Source: Comamonadaceae bacterium (GTDB taxonomy: Bacteria > Pseudomonadota > Gammaproteobacteria > Burkholderiales > Burkholderiaceae_C). From it: DNA of 64,000 bases. The notes beneath the pieces were generated by a model. That model saw nothing but the letters and a program-made list of their open reading frames with translations. It had not been told where the DNA came from and ran no database searches. This document shows positions 20,543 to 29,791 of this stretch, one piece after another. The translations under genes and the position numbers were made by a program. The stretch is taken from contig CANJNC010000006.1 of the NCBI GenBank assembly GCA_947475685.1, positions 31,491-95,490 on the forward strand, in the 5' to 3' direction. How positions within the stretch are numbered: the stretch's first letter is position 1; each line of letters starts with the position of its first letter.

Positions 20543-21019
20543 TCATCTGGCAATTGTGTTTTCACGACGAATTTTTGTTTGCAACTGAAGCACCCCATAC
20601 AAAAGCGCCTCAGCCGTAGGCGGACAGCCTGGAACATAGACATCAACGGGTACGATTCTGTCGCACCCCCGAACCACAGAATAGCTGTAGTGATAGTAGC
20701 CCCCACCATTTGCACATGAGCCCATAGAAAGCACCCAACGCGGCTCAGACATTTGGTCATAGACCTTCCTAAGCGCTGGCGCCATTTTGTTACACAAAGT
20801 ACCCGCAACTATCATCAAATCAGACTGCCTGGGACTTGGGCGAAAGAGCATTCCAAAACGATCAATGTCATACCTTGCAGCACCCGCGTGCATCATCTCA
20901 ACGGCGCAACACGCCAAGCCAAACGTCATGGGCCACAAGGAACCCGTCTTGGCCCAATTGACCACGGAATCAACCGACGTCGTGATAAAACCTTCTTTAA
21001 TTACACCATCCATAGACAT
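20543..21019 (-). CDS. nuoB: NADH-quinone oxidoreductase subunit B
   Basis: Subunit carrying the terminal 4Fe-4S cluster N2 that reduces quinone, 158 aa. Ligands are the adjacent pair in [16 protein letters not shown], then [15 protein letters not shown] and [15 protein letters not shown] start at ATG 21019 ([11 protein letters not shown]): GGGAA lies upstream and the N-terminus matches homologues. The frame continues 17 codons further, into nuoA, without family likeness. Gap to nuoA is 4 bp. Confidence 0.97.
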   Translation of the reverse strand: MSMDGVIKEGFITTSVDSVVNWAKTGSLWPMTFGLACCAVEMMHAGAARYDIDRFGMLFRPSPRQSDLMIVAGTLCNKMAPALRKVYDQMSEPRWVLSMGSCANGGGYYHYSYSVVRGCDRIVPVDVYVPGCPPTAEALLYGVLQLQTKIRRENTIAR

Positions 21020-21023
21020 GTTT

Positions 21024-21383
21024 TTATTCCCAGTCGAGTGCGCCTTTTTTCCACTCATAGGCAAATCCAACCACCAAAATACCCAAGAACATCATCATGG
21101 CCCAAAAGCCAACAGCACCAATTTGCTTTAAAGAGACCGCCCATGGGAAAAGAAATGCAATTTCAAGATCAAAGAGGATGAACAAAATTGCAACCAAATA
21201 ATATCGAACATCAAACTTCATGCGAGCATCTTCAAATGCTTCGAAGCCACACTCATAAGGGGAGTTTTTAGATGCGTAAGGCCGCTTGGGGCCCAAAAGG
21301 TAGCCGAGGAGTTGAGGGACCACGCCTACAGCAAGACCCACAAGAATGAACAGTAAAACCGGCAAGTAAGAGTAAAGGCTCAT
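21024..21383 (-). CDS. nuoA: NADH-quinone oxidoreductase subunit A
   Basis: Membrane subunit of complex I (ND3 type), 119 aa with three hydrophobic helices. Marks are [20 protein letters not shown], with the conserved Cys loop near the quinone site, and FLFPWAVSL. It is the first gene of the nuo operon and starts 80 bp after the tRNA-Leu gene on the same strand. The operon promoter may lie in that gap or further up; I could not assign -35 and -10 boxes with confidence. Confidence 0.97.
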   Translation of the reverse strand: MSLYSYLPVLLFILVGLAVGVVPQLLGYLLGPKRPYASKNSPYECGFEAFEDARMKFDVRYYLVAILFILFDLEIAFLFPWAVSLKQIGAVGFWAMMMFLGILVVGFAYEWKKGALDWE

Positions 21384-21462
21384 CTCAATCTCGAATTATG
21401 ACTGCTTGATCAACCTGTAGTGTGCACGAACTGGTTGACACCAGGGTTACAAACACTTTATT

Positions 21463-21547
21463 TGGTGCCGTCGGCGAGACTCGAACTCGCACAGCTTTCG
21501 CCACTACCCCCTCAAGATAGCGTGTCTACCAATTTCACCACGACGGC
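21463..21547 (-). tRNA. tRNA-Leu, anticodon GAG
   Basis: Read on the minus strand this is an 85-nt class II tRNA. The acceptor arms GCCGTCG and CGACGGC pair perfectly, then ACCA is encoded. The D-arm has TGGTGAAATTGGTAGACAC, the anticodon loop is TTGAGGG (anticodon GAG, for CTC and CTT leucine codons), and the T-loop is TTCGAGT. The long variable arm expected of tRNA-Leu is present. It lies between secG and nuoA on their strand, a place conserved in Burkholderiales. Confidence 0.97.
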
Positions 21548-21668
21548 CAAAAAAATGCAAAAACTCTACTCAAACAAGAGGAATAAGGCTGTTCAAGTTA
21601 GCTCTAGAGTTTACCTCGAAAACACAATATAAGTGACTTGGAAAGTCTTTTTTTGGGTATTTTATGAC

Positions 21669-22124
21669 TCACTTAGATGGGATTTGATTGGCTGCGCCTG
21701 GTGCTTTTTCATTTGCCGACTTGCTCACAGGCATCGATGGAACAGAGGCATCCGATTGGGCACCCACATTCGACTTGACTTCATCTTTGGGTGTAGGGAT
21801 TAAGGCATCAGGAGAAGCAGATTTCTCAGCAGGTGCGCTTTGCATCTGAACGCTCTCTAAAACGCTGCCCGACGGCACATCTTTTTTTGCCCCGCCAATA
21901 TAGGCCAAGGCCAGTGTTGCAATAAAGAAAATTGCCGCCAACACCGCCGTTGAGCGAGAGAGAAAATTTGCACCTCCAGTAGCACCAAACAAACTGCCTG
22001 AGCTGCCGGAACCAAATGCAGCACCCATGTCAGCACCTTTCCCGTGCTGTATCAATATCAAACCGATCATGGCCAAAGCTGAAAGAATTTGGACCAGTAA
22101 TATGATGTTCGTGATCATTGCCAT
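21669..22124 (-). CDS. secG: Preprotein translocase subunit SecG
   Basis: Auxiliary subunit of the SecYEG translocon, 151 aa. Two hydrophobic helices flank the conserved loop ILIQHGKGADMGAAFGSGSS and GGANFLSRSTAVLAAIFF. The last 70 residues are a long Ser/Ala/Pro/Lys-rich tail, as is common in this order and absent from the E. coli protein. Start ATG 22124 has GGAG ten bases upstream. It lies downstream of tpiA and upstream of tRNA-Leu. Confidence 0.95.
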   Translation of the reverse strand: MAMITNIILLVQILSALAMIGLILIQHGKGADMGAAFGSGSSGSLFGATGGANFLSRSTAVLAAIFFIATLALAYIGGAKKDVPSGSVLESVQMQSAPAEKSASPDALIPTPKDEVKSNVGAQSDASVPSMPVSKSANEKAPGAANQIPSK

Positions 22125-22184
22125 CTTGTTGTTACTCCGTAATTTCTCTAGTTAATTTCTAAGTGTTTTAAATGAACAATTGCT

Positions 22185-22946
22185 TCAAATACTGCCCGCA
22201 GCGTGGATGATGTTTACAAAATCTTGGGCCATCAAAGAAGCCCCACCAATTAAACCCCCATCCACATCGGGCAAACCCAATAGGGATGAAGCATTTTGCG
22301 CGTTCATACTCCCGCCATAGAGTATTTTCAGCGCATTGGCATGACATGTTTTTTGACTCAATTGGGCTCGAATGAATGCATGCACCTCTTGAGCTTGCTC
22401 AGGGCTCGCTGTCAGTCCCGTTCCAATGGCCCAGACCGGTTCATAGGCAATCACAAGCCGATCAAAATCTTGCTCCAATACATCCGTGACCGCCTTTAAT
22501 TGAGCAGCAATCACCGAATTTGTAAGACCTGCCAGCCTTTGCGCCTGAGTCTCGCCCAAGCAAACAATTGGCATCAAAGTTGAAGAGACGGTTGCTTGGA
22601 CTTTTTTCCCAACCATTTCATCACTTTCAGCGTGGTATGCACGCCTCTCTGAGTGACCGATGATGACGCCTTGAACACCTAAATCCTCAAGCATCCCCAA
22701 AGAAATCTCCCCGGTGTATGCGCCCTTGACATGCGCACTCACATCTTGAGCCCCAAGGGCCACTTGCGTTCCCTCCAGCAAGGCACTCATTTGAGACAAA
22801 TAAGGCGATGGTACACAAACCATGACATCTGATTGTGTGTTGGATCCCAATTGAGAAAAAGCCGCATTGAAACCCTTGAACCAGTCCACATTGAAGGATT
22901 TGGAGCCATTCATCTTCCAATTTCCAGCTATTAATTTTTTTCGCAT
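22185..22946 (-). CDS. tpiA: Triose-phosphate isomerase
   Basis: Glycolytic TIM-barrel enzyme of 253 aa that interconverts dihydroxyacetone phosphate and glyceraldehyde 3-phosphate. Visible catalytic parts are GNWKMNG (Lys), IIGHSERR (His), AYEPVWAIGTGLTAS (catalytic Glu and flexible loop) and ILYGGSMNAQN and GLIGGASL (phosphate binding). The start is ATG 22946 (MRKKLIAGNWKMNG); the in-frame GTG at 22964 overlaps the upstream gene and adds no family sequence. The stop of the upstream quinone oxidoreductase lies 8 bp before this start. Confidence 0.97.
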   Translation of the reverse strand: MRKKLIAGNWKMNGSKSFNVDWFKGFNAAFSQLGSNTQSDVMVCVPSPYLSQMSALLEGTQVALGAQDVSAHVKGAYTGEISLGMLEDLGVQGVIIGHSERRAYHAESDEMVGKKVQATVSSTLMPIVCLGETQAQRLAGLTNSVIAAQLKAVTDVLEQDFDRLVIAYEPVWAIGTGLTASPEQAQEVHAFIRAQLSQKTCHANALKILYGGSMNAQNASSLLGLPDVDGGLIGGASLMAQDFVNIIHAAGSI

Positions 22947-22954
22947 CTCTAATC

Positions 22955-23953
22955 TCAGGCCCACAAAAGAACCAACTTGCCCGTATGCTGATTGGACTCC
23001 ATCAGCTCGTGAGCAAGAGCACCCGCTTCAGGCAAATGAGCATCAAAGCGCTTAAAGATCACCGGTTTGATCACCCCTTTTTCAAGCAAAGGCCAAATTT
23101 TGCTCCTCAAAGCCTCTGCAATTTGAGCTTTGAACGCGACTGAACGAGGCCTGAGTGTTGAGCCCGTGATCATCAAGCGTTTTCTCAAAACCAAACCCGC
23201 GTTGAATTTAGATTCAATTCCACCTTGTACGGCGATTATCACCAAGCGACCATCCTCTGCCAACAATTCAACTTCTTTGGCAATATAGTCACCTGCCACC
23301 ATGTCCAAAATCACATTGACCCCCGATTTAGGGCCCAACCTCTTGACCTCAGCTGCAAAGTCGTGGGTCTTGTAATTGATGGCAATATCCGCCCCCAAGT
23401 CTAAGCAGGCCGCACATTTTGCGTCTGAGCCTGCCGTGACAATCACATGAGCACCAAACGCCTTGGCCATTTGAATGGCAGTCACACCAATCCCGCTTGT
23501 ACCGCCTTGAATCAAAAGGCTTTCACCAGCCTTGAGTTGACCGCGATCAAAAACGTTGCTCCAGACCGTAAAGAACGTCTCTGGCAAACTGGCAGCTTGC
23601 TCATCGGTCAAGCCCTTAGGCACTGGCAAACATTGATCGATTGGAGCAACGCACCATTGGGCATAACCACCACCAGCAATCAGCGCGCAAACACGCTCGC
23701 CGATGCGAAGACCCTTGGCGGCCAAAGCACTTTCATCACCGGCCTCAATCACTCCAGCCACCTCTAGACCAGGCAAATCGGATGCGCCGGGAGGCACCGG
23801 ATAATGGCCTTTTCGTTGAATCACATCAGGACGGTTGACCCCACTTGCAGTCACCCGTATCAAGGCCTCACCCGCAGCGGCGATTGGTTTATCTCGATCT
23901 ACCAAATGCAGGACCTCAGGCCCTCCATAGGTGGAAATTTCAATGGCTTTCAT
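22955..23953 (-). CDS. NAD(P)H-quinone oxidoreductase (zinc-free MDR family)
   Basis: Medium-chain reductase of 332 aa, related to PIG3/TP53I3-type quinone oxidoreductases. The first domain has EISTYGGPEVLHLVDRDKP and SGVNRPDVIQRKGHYPVPPG; the nucleotide fold has LLIQGGTSGIGVTAIQMAKA (residues about 143-162). The zinc ligands of alcohol dehydrogenases are absent. I start at ATG 23953 (MKAIEIS); eleven further upstream codons are open but not family-like. This gene sits between pnp and tpiA in many Burkholderiales. The physiological substrate is unknown. Confidence 0.9.
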   Translation of the reverse strand: MKAIEISTYGGPEVLHLVDRDKPIAAAGEALIRVTASGVNRPDVIQRKGHYPVPPGASDLPGLEVAGVIEAGDESALAAKGLRIGERVCALIAGGGYAQWCVAPIDQCLPVPKGLTDEQAASLPETFFTVWSNVFDRGQLKAGESLLIQGGTSGIGVTAIQMAKAFGAHVIVTAGSDAKCAACLDLGADIAINYKTHDFAAEVKRLGPKSGVNVILDMVAGDYIAKEVELLAEDGRLVIIAVQGGIESKFNAGLVLRKRLMITGSTLRPRSVAFKAQIAEALRSKIWPLLEKGVIKPVIFKRFDAHLPEAGALAHELMESNQHTGKLVLLWA

Positions 23954-24038
23954 AGGTTCCCGCTCTTTGGCAACTTTGCAAAACAAAGCGACTCGGTCTC
24001 ATATTGAGAAAAAGTCGCTTTGTATCGCAGGAAGCCCT

Positions 24039-26168
24039 TTAGTGTTGATGCTCCGTGCCTTCGTCAGTGCTTTGTGGACGCTCCATCAAAGCCTTCATGG
24101 ACAATTTGACGCGACCCTTTTCATCGGTCTCAAGTACTTTGACCCTGACAATTTGACCTTCGGCCAATACGTCTGTGACTTTGCCAATGCGGTCATGGCT
24201 GATTTGACTGATGTGCAACAAGCCATCTTTTCCTGGCAATAAATTGACCAAGGCACCAAAATCCAAAATCTTGGTGATGGGGCCTTCATAAATTTTGCCA
24301 ATTTCAACTTCAGCTGTAATTTGCTCAATTCGGCGCTTGGCTTCCTCTGCCTTTGCACCATCGGTAGAGGCAATGGTGATTGTGCCATCTTCAGAAATGT
24401 CAATCTGTGTACCAGTCTCTTCGGTGAGTGCTCGGATGGTCGCACCCCCCTTGCCAATCACGTCACGAATTTTCTCAGGGTTGATCTTCATGGTGTACAA
24501 ACGTGGCGCAAAATTGCTCACCTCTGTTTTTGCTTCGCCCATAACTTCTTGCATCTTGCCCAAAATGTGCATACGCGCTTCTTTGGCTTGAGCCAAGGCC
24601 ACTTGCATGATTTCTCTCGTGATACCTTGGATTTTGATATCCATTTGCAAAGCCGTGATGCCGTTGGTCGTACCGGCAACTTTAAAGTCCATGTCACCCA
24701 AATGATCCTCATCACCCAAGATATCTGTCAATACAGCAAAACGACTGTCTTCCTTGATCAAACCCATGGCAATACCTGCCACATGTGCTTTCATGGGAAC
24801 GCCTGCATCCATCAATGACAAACAACCGCCACACACAGAGGCCATGGAAGAAGATCCGTTGGATTCGGTGATTTCAGAAACCACACGCATGGTGTAGGGG
24901 AAGTCAACTTTATCGGGCAAACAAGCAGCCAAAGCACGCTTGGCCAGACGTCCATGTCCAATTTCTCTGCGCTTGGTGCTGCCCATTCTGCCAACCTCTC
25001 CAGTCGCAAACGGAGGCATGTTGTAATGGAACATGAAGCGATCTTCGAACTCACCGGCCAAAGCATCTATTCTTTGAGCGTCGCGGTCCGTACCCAAAGT
25101 GGTAATGACAAGAGCCTGGGTTTCACCTCGAGTAAACAAAGCAGATCCGTGAGTTCTAGGCAGGACACCATTTCTGATTTCAATGGGGCGCACGGTACGA
25201 GTATCGCGTCCATCGATACGTGGCTCACCGGCCAAAATTTGTGAGCGGACAATTTTCGCCTCAATATCAAACAATAAAGATTCGACTTTGACAGAATCAA
25301 ATTCAACGCCTTGGGAAGTCAACGCCGCCATGGTGGACGCATAGGTCTCTCGACATGCTTGAGTTCTATTTTGTTTATTTCGAATTTGATAAGCTGCTCT
25401 CAATGGCGCTTCAGCCAACTCACCCACCTTGGCAATCAAGGGCTCATTTTTAGCTTCCGGCTTCCAATCCCAAACGGGGTGCCCTGCTTCTTTGACCAGC
25501 TCATGGATTGCATCGATTGCAACTTTGCCCTGCTCATGACCAAACATCACCGCACCCAGCATGATTTCTTCACTCAATTGCAAGGCCTCAGACTCCACCA
25601 TCAAAACAGCAGACTCTGTACCCGCAACCACCAAATCCATGATGCTGTCTTTTCTCTGAGTTTGACCTGGATTTAAAACATATTCGCCATGGATGTACCC
25701 TACGCGAGCAGCACTGATGGGGCCATTAAAAGGGATGCCTGAAATGCTCAACGCTGCACTGGAGGCAATGAGGGCTGCGATATCTGCATCCACCTCTGGG
25801 TTCAAAGACAATGTGTGTATTACCAAATGCACTTCATTGTAAAAACCTTCAGGAAACAAAGGACGAATGGGCCTATCAATCAAACGGCTGGTGAGAGTTT
25901 CCAACTCGCTTGGCTTGGCCTCGCGCTTGAAAAAGCTACCTGGAATTTTTCCTGCAGCATAAGTTTTCTCGATATAGTCAACGGTCAAAGGAAAGAAATC
26001 CTGACCTGGTTTTGCCGATTTGGATGCTACGACTGTAGCCAATACAACCGTATCTTCAATGTTGACCAAAACAGCACCCGTGGCTTGACGAGCAATCTCA
26101 CCCGTTTCCATAATGACCGTGTGTTGACCCCATTTAAAGGTCTTGGTTACTTTCTTAAAAAGCGACAT
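24039..26168 (-). CDS. pnp: Polyribonucleotide nucleotidyltransferase (PNPase)
   Basis: Phosphorolytic 3'-5' exoribonuclease of 709 aa, working as a trimer and as part of the RNA degradosome. Two RNase PH domains are visible: the first with [20 protein letters not shown] and the active second one with [20 protein letters not shown] and [17 protein letters not shown]. They are followed by a KH domain ([20 protein letters not shown]) and an S1 domain ([20 protein letters not shown]). GGAG lies nine bases before the ATG. The gene follows rpsO on the same strand. Confidence 0.98.
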   Translation of the reverse strand: MSLFKKVTKTFKWGQHTVIMETGEIARQATGAVLVNIEDTVVLATVVASKSAKPGQDFFPLTVDYIEKTYAAGKIPGSFFKREAKPSELETLTSRLIDRPIRPLFPEGFYNEVHLVIHTLSLNPEVDADIAALIASSAALSISGIPFNGPISAARVGYIHGEYVLNPGQTQRKDSIMDLVVAGTESAVLMVESEALQLSEEIMLGAVMFGHEQGKVAIDAIHELVKEAGHPVWDWKPEAKNEPLIAKVGELAEAPLRAAYQIRNKQNRTQACRETYASTMAALTSQGVEFDSVKVESLLFDIEAKIVRSQILAGEPRIDGRDTRTVRPIEIRNGVLPRTHGSALFTRGETQALVITTLGTDRDAQRIDALAGEFEDRFMFHYNMPPFATGEVGRMGSTKRREIGHGRLAKRALAACLPDKVDFPYTMRVVSEITESNGSSSMASVCGGCLSLMDAGVPMKAHVAGIAMGLIKEDSRFAVLTDILGDEDHLGDMDFKVAGTTNGITALQMDIKIQGITREIMQVALAQAKEARMHILGKMQEVMGEAKTEVSNFAPRLYTMKINPEKIRDVIGKGGATIRALTEETGTQIDISEDGTITIASTDGAKAEEAKRRIEQITAEVEIGKIYEGPITKILDFGALVNLLPGKDGLLHISQISHDRIGKVTDVLAEGQIVRVKVLETDEKGRVKLSMKALMERPQSTDEGTEHQH

Positions 26169-26368
26169 TTGCTTTACTCCATAGTGTTTTGGGGCATGAA
26201 GGCCATGCCACCTTAGCCAGGAGGGTCGTCATAGAACAGAATGCCATTCCATCAAAATTGTGCGGCCAACTTGTTTGCACGCATTTGGTGGAATGACACA
26301 GCTTCGATCCACAATCAAACTCTCCGTTGTTGTTGATAAGAACGAATACTCTCATCAACAAGATGCAT

Positions 26369-26406
26369 AAAGGCGTCTGAGCTAAAAAAATAACTCAGAC
26401 GCCTTT
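26369..26406 (-). terminator. Strong hairpin between rpsO and pnp
   Basis: A perfect 13-bp stem (AAAGGCGTCTGAG with its complement) encloses a 12-nt A/T loop, 15 bp downstream of the rpsO stop. On the minus strand it is followed only by a short TTTATG tract, so termination may be partial, letting some transcripts enter pnp. In E. coli the rpsO-pnp spacer likewise carries a terminator and a processed hairpin; that parallel is from established knowledge. Confidence 0.75.
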
Positions 26407-26421
26407 GGCAAAAAATACCAA

Positions 26422-26685
26422 TTACTTGCGTAAACCGAGTTTAGCAATCAAGGCTGAATAGCGATTCAAATCCTTGGACTTCAAGTAATCCAACAATTTA
26501 CGACGACGACTGACCATGCGAAGCAAACCACGACGTCCGTGGTGATCCTTTGCATGCGTCTTGAAATGGGGGGTCAACTCATTGATTCGAGCGGTCAGTA
26601 GTGCAACTTGCACCTCAGGACTGCCCGTGTCTTTGGCTACGCGAGCATTTTGCGCAACTACTTGCGCGATCGTTGTTGATAACAT
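26422..26685 (-). CDS. rpsO: 30S ribosomal protein S15
   Basis: Primary 16S-rRNA-binding ribosomal protein, 87 aa. [20 protein letters not shown] and [20 protein letters not shown] are the hallmark sequences. ATG 26685 ([10 protein letters not shown]) is preceded by AAGGAA at good spacing, and gives the usual length. The frame is open 30 codons further up but that part is not S15. rpsO-pnp order is conserved. Confidence 0.97.
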   Translation of the reverse strand: MLSTTIAQVVAQNARVAKDTGSPEVQVALLTARINELTPHFKTHAKDHHGRRGLLRMVSRRRKLLDYLKSKDLNRYSALIAKLGLRK

Positions 26686-27148
26686 ATCAATTTCCTTGTG
26701 TATTGTTTTGACTTGCGCATCCCCTTGGAACGAAAGGAGAGCGTGCACTTTGTAGCCCTTGGCAGCAAAGCCCATCGAGTATAACCCAATTCACATCTCA
26801 AAACCCAAATTCAAGAACCAGCGCTCGTATCGACGCAGAATTAAACTGCACTCAAAAACCAACACAGCTCCAAAAAAGCAATACTATAGTTTTAAAAAAA
26901 TAAACTGACATCTTCTTCAAATGATTCAACCTCCATCCAAGGACATAGCGATGAGGAGTTCGCGATTCACGCATACCTTGCTTGAAAAAACAGCGGTATT
27001 GGGTCACTTCGGTAAATTTCAATGCAGTGAAAAATATAAATAATTTCAAGAAATAAGCCTTGAAATTACAGACCGAGGTCTCCATGTTTTAAGCACCGTT
27101 GAACGAATTTCTTGTTCAAGAACTTTAAAACCATCTGGAGATTTTGAT
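26686..27148. other. Divergent intergenic region rpsO / hsp20
   Basis: About 460 bp without a convincing gene. It must hold the rpsO promoter (minus) and the hsp20 promoter (plus; see the sigma-32-like element at 27059-27087). A 78-codon open frame on the minus strand (26852-27085) has no family likeness and no ribosome site, and overlaps the promoter element, so I do not call it. No tRNA or clear sRNA structure was seen. Confidence 0.5.
27059..27087 (+). promoter_or_regulatory. Candidate sigma-32 (heat-shock) promoter of hsp20
   Basis: CTTGAAA at 27059-27065 matches the sigma-32 -35 consensus exactly. After 14 bp, CTCCATGT at 27080-27087 matches the -10 consensus CCCCATNT at seven of eight places. 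Transcription would start near 27094, leaving a leader of about 55 nt that includes the dyad TTCTTG-TT-CAAGAA (27109-27122) before the ribosome site GGAG. Consensus is established knowledge; the assignment is inference from sequence and gene context. Confidence 0.7.
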
Positions 27149-27523
27149 ATGCTATTTACCCCTTTGTCTGTGACACTCAATCAAGCACAAAAACGCCCTT
27201 CTATTCAAGCCTTCGAGAGATTTTTAGGAGATGTCGTCAAGGCGCCTACCCATGTCAACTCATTCACAGAAGCCGAGACAACTTACTCACTTGAAATCGA
27301 TGTACCTGGCATCAGCAAAGAACTTTTGCTCATCAAGATTGATGAGCAAATCGTTCGAATTGAAAGCAAACCTGAGTCCAAAAGAAAGTACAACTTGAAT
27401 TTTGAGTTGCCTGTAGCGATCGACCCCGTTTTGAGCCAAGCCAAATTAGACAATGGTGTTTTGAATTTGGTTCTCACCAAGAAAAAACCCATTGATCAAG
27501 TTACCTTGCTCAATATTCTTTAA
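27149..27523 (+). CDS. Hsp20/alpha-crystallin family small heat-shock protein
   Basis: ATP-independent holdase chaperone of 124 aa, on the small side for the family. The alpha-crystallin domain covers about residues 38-117: FTEAETTYSLEIDVPGISKE opens it, then IDEQIVRIESK, and DNGVLNLVLTKKKP is the conserved closing strand (A-x-x-x-x-GVL type). The N-terminal arm is short. GGAG lies nine bases before the ATG. A near-consensus heat-shock promoter lies about 60 bp upstream, supporting control by RpoH. It converges with tsaD. Confidence 0.9.
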   Translation: MLFTPLSVTLNQAQKRPSIQAFERFLGDVVKAPTHVNSFTEAETTYSLEIDVPGISKELLLIKIDEQIVRIESKPESKRKYNLNFELPVAIDPVLSQAKLDNGVLNLVLTKKKPIDQVTLLNIL

Positions 27524-27559
27524 GAAGAGGCCTTTTTAAATTCGGCTTCTACCTCAAGG

Positions 27560-27579
27560 GGGCGGGCTTTTGCCTGCCC
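27560..27579. terminator. GC-rich hairpin between convergent hsp20 and tsaD
   Basis: GGGCGGGC pairs with GCCTGCCC (one G-T wobble) around a TTTT loop. It lies 36 bp past the hsp20 stop and 55 bp past the tsaD stop. There is no T-run on either side, so it may be only a weak or Rho-assisted terminator. Confidence 0.4.
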
Positions 27580-27634
27580 TGCGTCAAGGTGTTGAGATAA
27601 TCCGTGTTGGACGCGATCTCTTTGATACCCACTT

Positions 27635-28714
27635 TTAGTTGACCAACTCCGCCAGACTCCAGCGAGGCTTGACATCAAAGCCATAGTGCTTGGTCCCTGT
27701 CTCAATGCCATATTGCACCCTCATTGCAGCGGCCATGGCAATCATGGCGCCGTTGTCTGTGCACAAATAAAGCTCTGGAAAGTAAACCTTGCCTCCAATC
27801 TTAGAACACTCTTTGCTCATGGTCTCTCTAAGAGATTGATTGGCCCCAACGCCTCCAGCGACAACCAATGTTTTAAGCTTTGTTTGCTTTATAGCCATGA
27901 GAGATTTTTTAACCAAGACCTCAACAATAGCTGCTTGAACGGAAGCCGCCAAATCGTTCTTGGATGCTTCAATTTCCTTTTCACTCATCTTGTTGACCTG
28001 TGTAAGCACAGAGGTTTTCAACCCAGCAAATGAAAAATCCAGTCGGCCACTGTGCATCAAGGGCCTTGGAAAATTGAACGCCTTGGGGTTTCCAAGTGCC
28101 GCCAGTTTGGACAGCGCAGCGCCCCCTGGATAATCCAAACCCAGCAATTTCGCGGATTTGTCAAACGCTTCACCCGCTGCATCATCCACGCTTTCGCCCA
28201 ACAACTCATATTGACCCATGCTTTGAACGCTCATGAGTTGGGTGTGTCCCCCAGAAACAAGCAAGCACACGAAAGGAAAGGTCGGTGGATTGGCGCTCAA
28301 AAAAGGAGACAACAAATGTCCCTCCAAATGATGGATGCCCAGCAATGGCAGATTCATGGATGCAGCCAAAGAGGCGGCCACTCCAGCACCGACCAACAAG
28401 GCACCCGCCAGCCCAGGACCTTTTGTATAAGCCACCAAATCAACTTGTGCAATGCCAACGCCAGAGGCGCTCAAAACTTCATTCAAGAGAGGAATGATTC
28501 GCTGAATATGGTCTCGACTTGCCAATTCAGGCACCACACCACCATAGGGCTGATGCATTTCAATTTGAGTATGCAACGCGTGCGCAAGCAATTGAGGCAA
28601 CTCGGGTTCAAAAGACAAGGACCCCGCGCAAACTGGAGCAGCATTGAACCGATCAAATTTGACCAAAGCAACACCACTTTCATCACAAGAAGACTCAATT
28701 CCTAAAATATACAC
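27635..28714 (-). CDS. tsaD: tRNA N6-adenosine threonylcarbamoyltransferase TsaD
   Basis: Essential ASKHA-fold enzyme of 359 aa that installs t6A37 on ANN-decoding tRNAs, with TsaB, TsaE and Tsa[17 protein letters not shown] at the N-terminus and the metal-binding HLEGH (about residues 129-133) are typical, as are LVSGGHTQL and [12 protein letters not shown] choose a GTG start at 28714 (V-Y-I-L-G): GGGAG lies at ideal distance upstream, and homologues begin here. The frame runs 17 codons further to an ATG-like start without family sequence. The gene diverges from ybiB. Confidence 0.95.
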   Translation of the reverse strand: MYILGIESSCDESGVALVKFDRFNAAPVCAGSLSFEPELPQLLAHALHTQIEMHQPYGGVVPELASRDHIQRIIPLLNEVLSASGVGIAQVDLVAYTKGPGLAGALLVGAGVAASLAASMNLPLLGIHHLEGHLLSPFLSANPPTFPFVCLLVSGGHTQLMSVQSMGQYELLGESVDDAAGEAFDKSAKLLGLDYPGGAALSKLAALGNPKAFNFPRPLMHSGRLDFSFAGLKTSVLTQVNKMSEKEIEASKNDLAASVQAAIVEVLVKKSLMAIKQTKLKTLVVAGGVGANQSLRETMSKECSKIGGKVYFPELYLCTDNGAMIAMAAAMRVQYGIETGTKHYGFDVKPRWSLAELVN

Positions 28715-28831
28715 ATTGGCTCCCAATTGTCCAATCGACAGGGAATGGATATGGAAATCCTTCACCCCCGATTATCGCAGATCGGCTTAAAAAAATTGAG
28801 TCTAAAGTACAAATTAGGCGAGAATACAGCC

Positions 28832-29791
28832 ATGAGCATCAGTCATTACATCAAAGAAATCGGTCGCGGCAAAGAAGGCGCGAGAAATTTGAGCACCGAA
28901 CAAGCTCAAGACCTGATGCATCTTCTTTTGAGCGGGCAAGTCAGCGATATCGAGCTAGGTGCTTTTTGTATTGCCATGAGAATCAAAGGCGAAACCCCAC
29001 AAGAAATGATTGGTTTTTTAGAAGCCATTCAATCAAATATCAAACGAGTTCATCTCAGTCGTGAGAACCCAAACCATCGACAACTCAAACCAGTGATTGT
29101 GATTCCGAGTTACAACGGCGCAAGAAAACTCCCGCTTTTTACCCCAGTTTTGGCTGGCGCTCTGGCCAAGCTCAATTACGCCGTTCTTGTTCACGGCTAT
29201 CCAACCGAAGACAAAAGAGTCAGCACCAAAGAGATGTTTGAGTTGCTTGATTGGCCATGCGTCAAAGACGTCCATTCTTTGAATGAATCCAACTTGAAAG
29301 AGGGGGAAGTCTTGTATGTTTCAATGGAACATTTGTCGCCTCAACTTTGCGAGTTGCTGAATGTTAGGAAAAAAATTGGCCTTAGAAACTCAAGCCATAG
29401 CTTGGTGAAAATCCTCAATCCCCTTGAAGATGAGTGTAAAGTTTTACAACTTTCAAGCTACACACACCCTGAATACCTAGAGTCGATGTCTCAAGTGTTT
29501 AAACTTTTTAATAAAAATGTACTTTTTTTAAGAGGAACAGAAGGTGAATGCGCTGCAGACCCGAGGCGAATACCTAAAATGACGGGTTTTGTGCAAGGCA
29601 AATCGGAGACTTTGATCGAACAAGTTCAAGGACCTGTTGAAATACTCATCGATTACCCACAAACCACGGACCCCCAAAAAACAGCACTTTATACCGATTC
29701 GATTTTAAAGGGTCATTTAAAACTGCCCTTGTCCATTCAAGCCCAAATCAATGCAATCGAACAGTTGAGCCTCAAAATTATTCCTCCATGA
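28832..29791 (+). CDS. ybiB: DNA-binding protein YbiB (TrpD2 family)
   Basis: Homologue of anthranilate phosphoribosyltransferase (TrpD) that lacks the enzyme activity; the E. coli relative binds nucleic acids and belongs to the SOS (LexA) regulon. 319 aa from ATG 28832 (MSISHYIKEIGRGKEGARNL), the usual start; an in-frame upstream extension of 35 codons overlaps tsaD and is not family-like. AFCIAMRIKGETPQEMIGFL is the conserved helical domain. Its stop overlaps the cobA start by four bases. The pair ybiB-cobA is frequent in Burkholderiales. Confidence 0.88.
   Translation: MSISHYIKEIGRGKEGARNLSTEQAQDLMHLLLSGQVSDIELGAFCIAMRIKGETPQEMIGFLEAIQSNIKRVHLSRENPNHRQLKPVIVIPSYNGARKLPLFTPVLAGALAKLNYAVLVHGYPTEDKRVSTKEMFELLDWPCVKDVHSLNESNLKEGEVLYVSMEHLSPQLCELLNVRKKIGLRNSSHSLVKILNPLEDECKVLQLSSYTHPEYLESMSQVFKLFNKNVLFLRGTEGECAADPRRIPKMTGFVQGKSETLIEQVQGPVEILIDYPQTTDPQKTALYTDSILKGHLKLPLSIQAQINAIEQLSLKIIPP

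Noticed and set aside
21548..21668. sRNA or attenuator between secG and tRNA-Leu
   Set aside because: Only short dyads with long loops (for example AACTCTA/TAGAGTT); not above chance in this AT-rich stretch.
26852..27085. 78-codon open frame on the minus strand between rpsO and hsp20
   Set aside because: No ribosome site, no family likeness, Phe/Cys-rich composition typical of chance frames, and it covers the sigma-32-like promoter.
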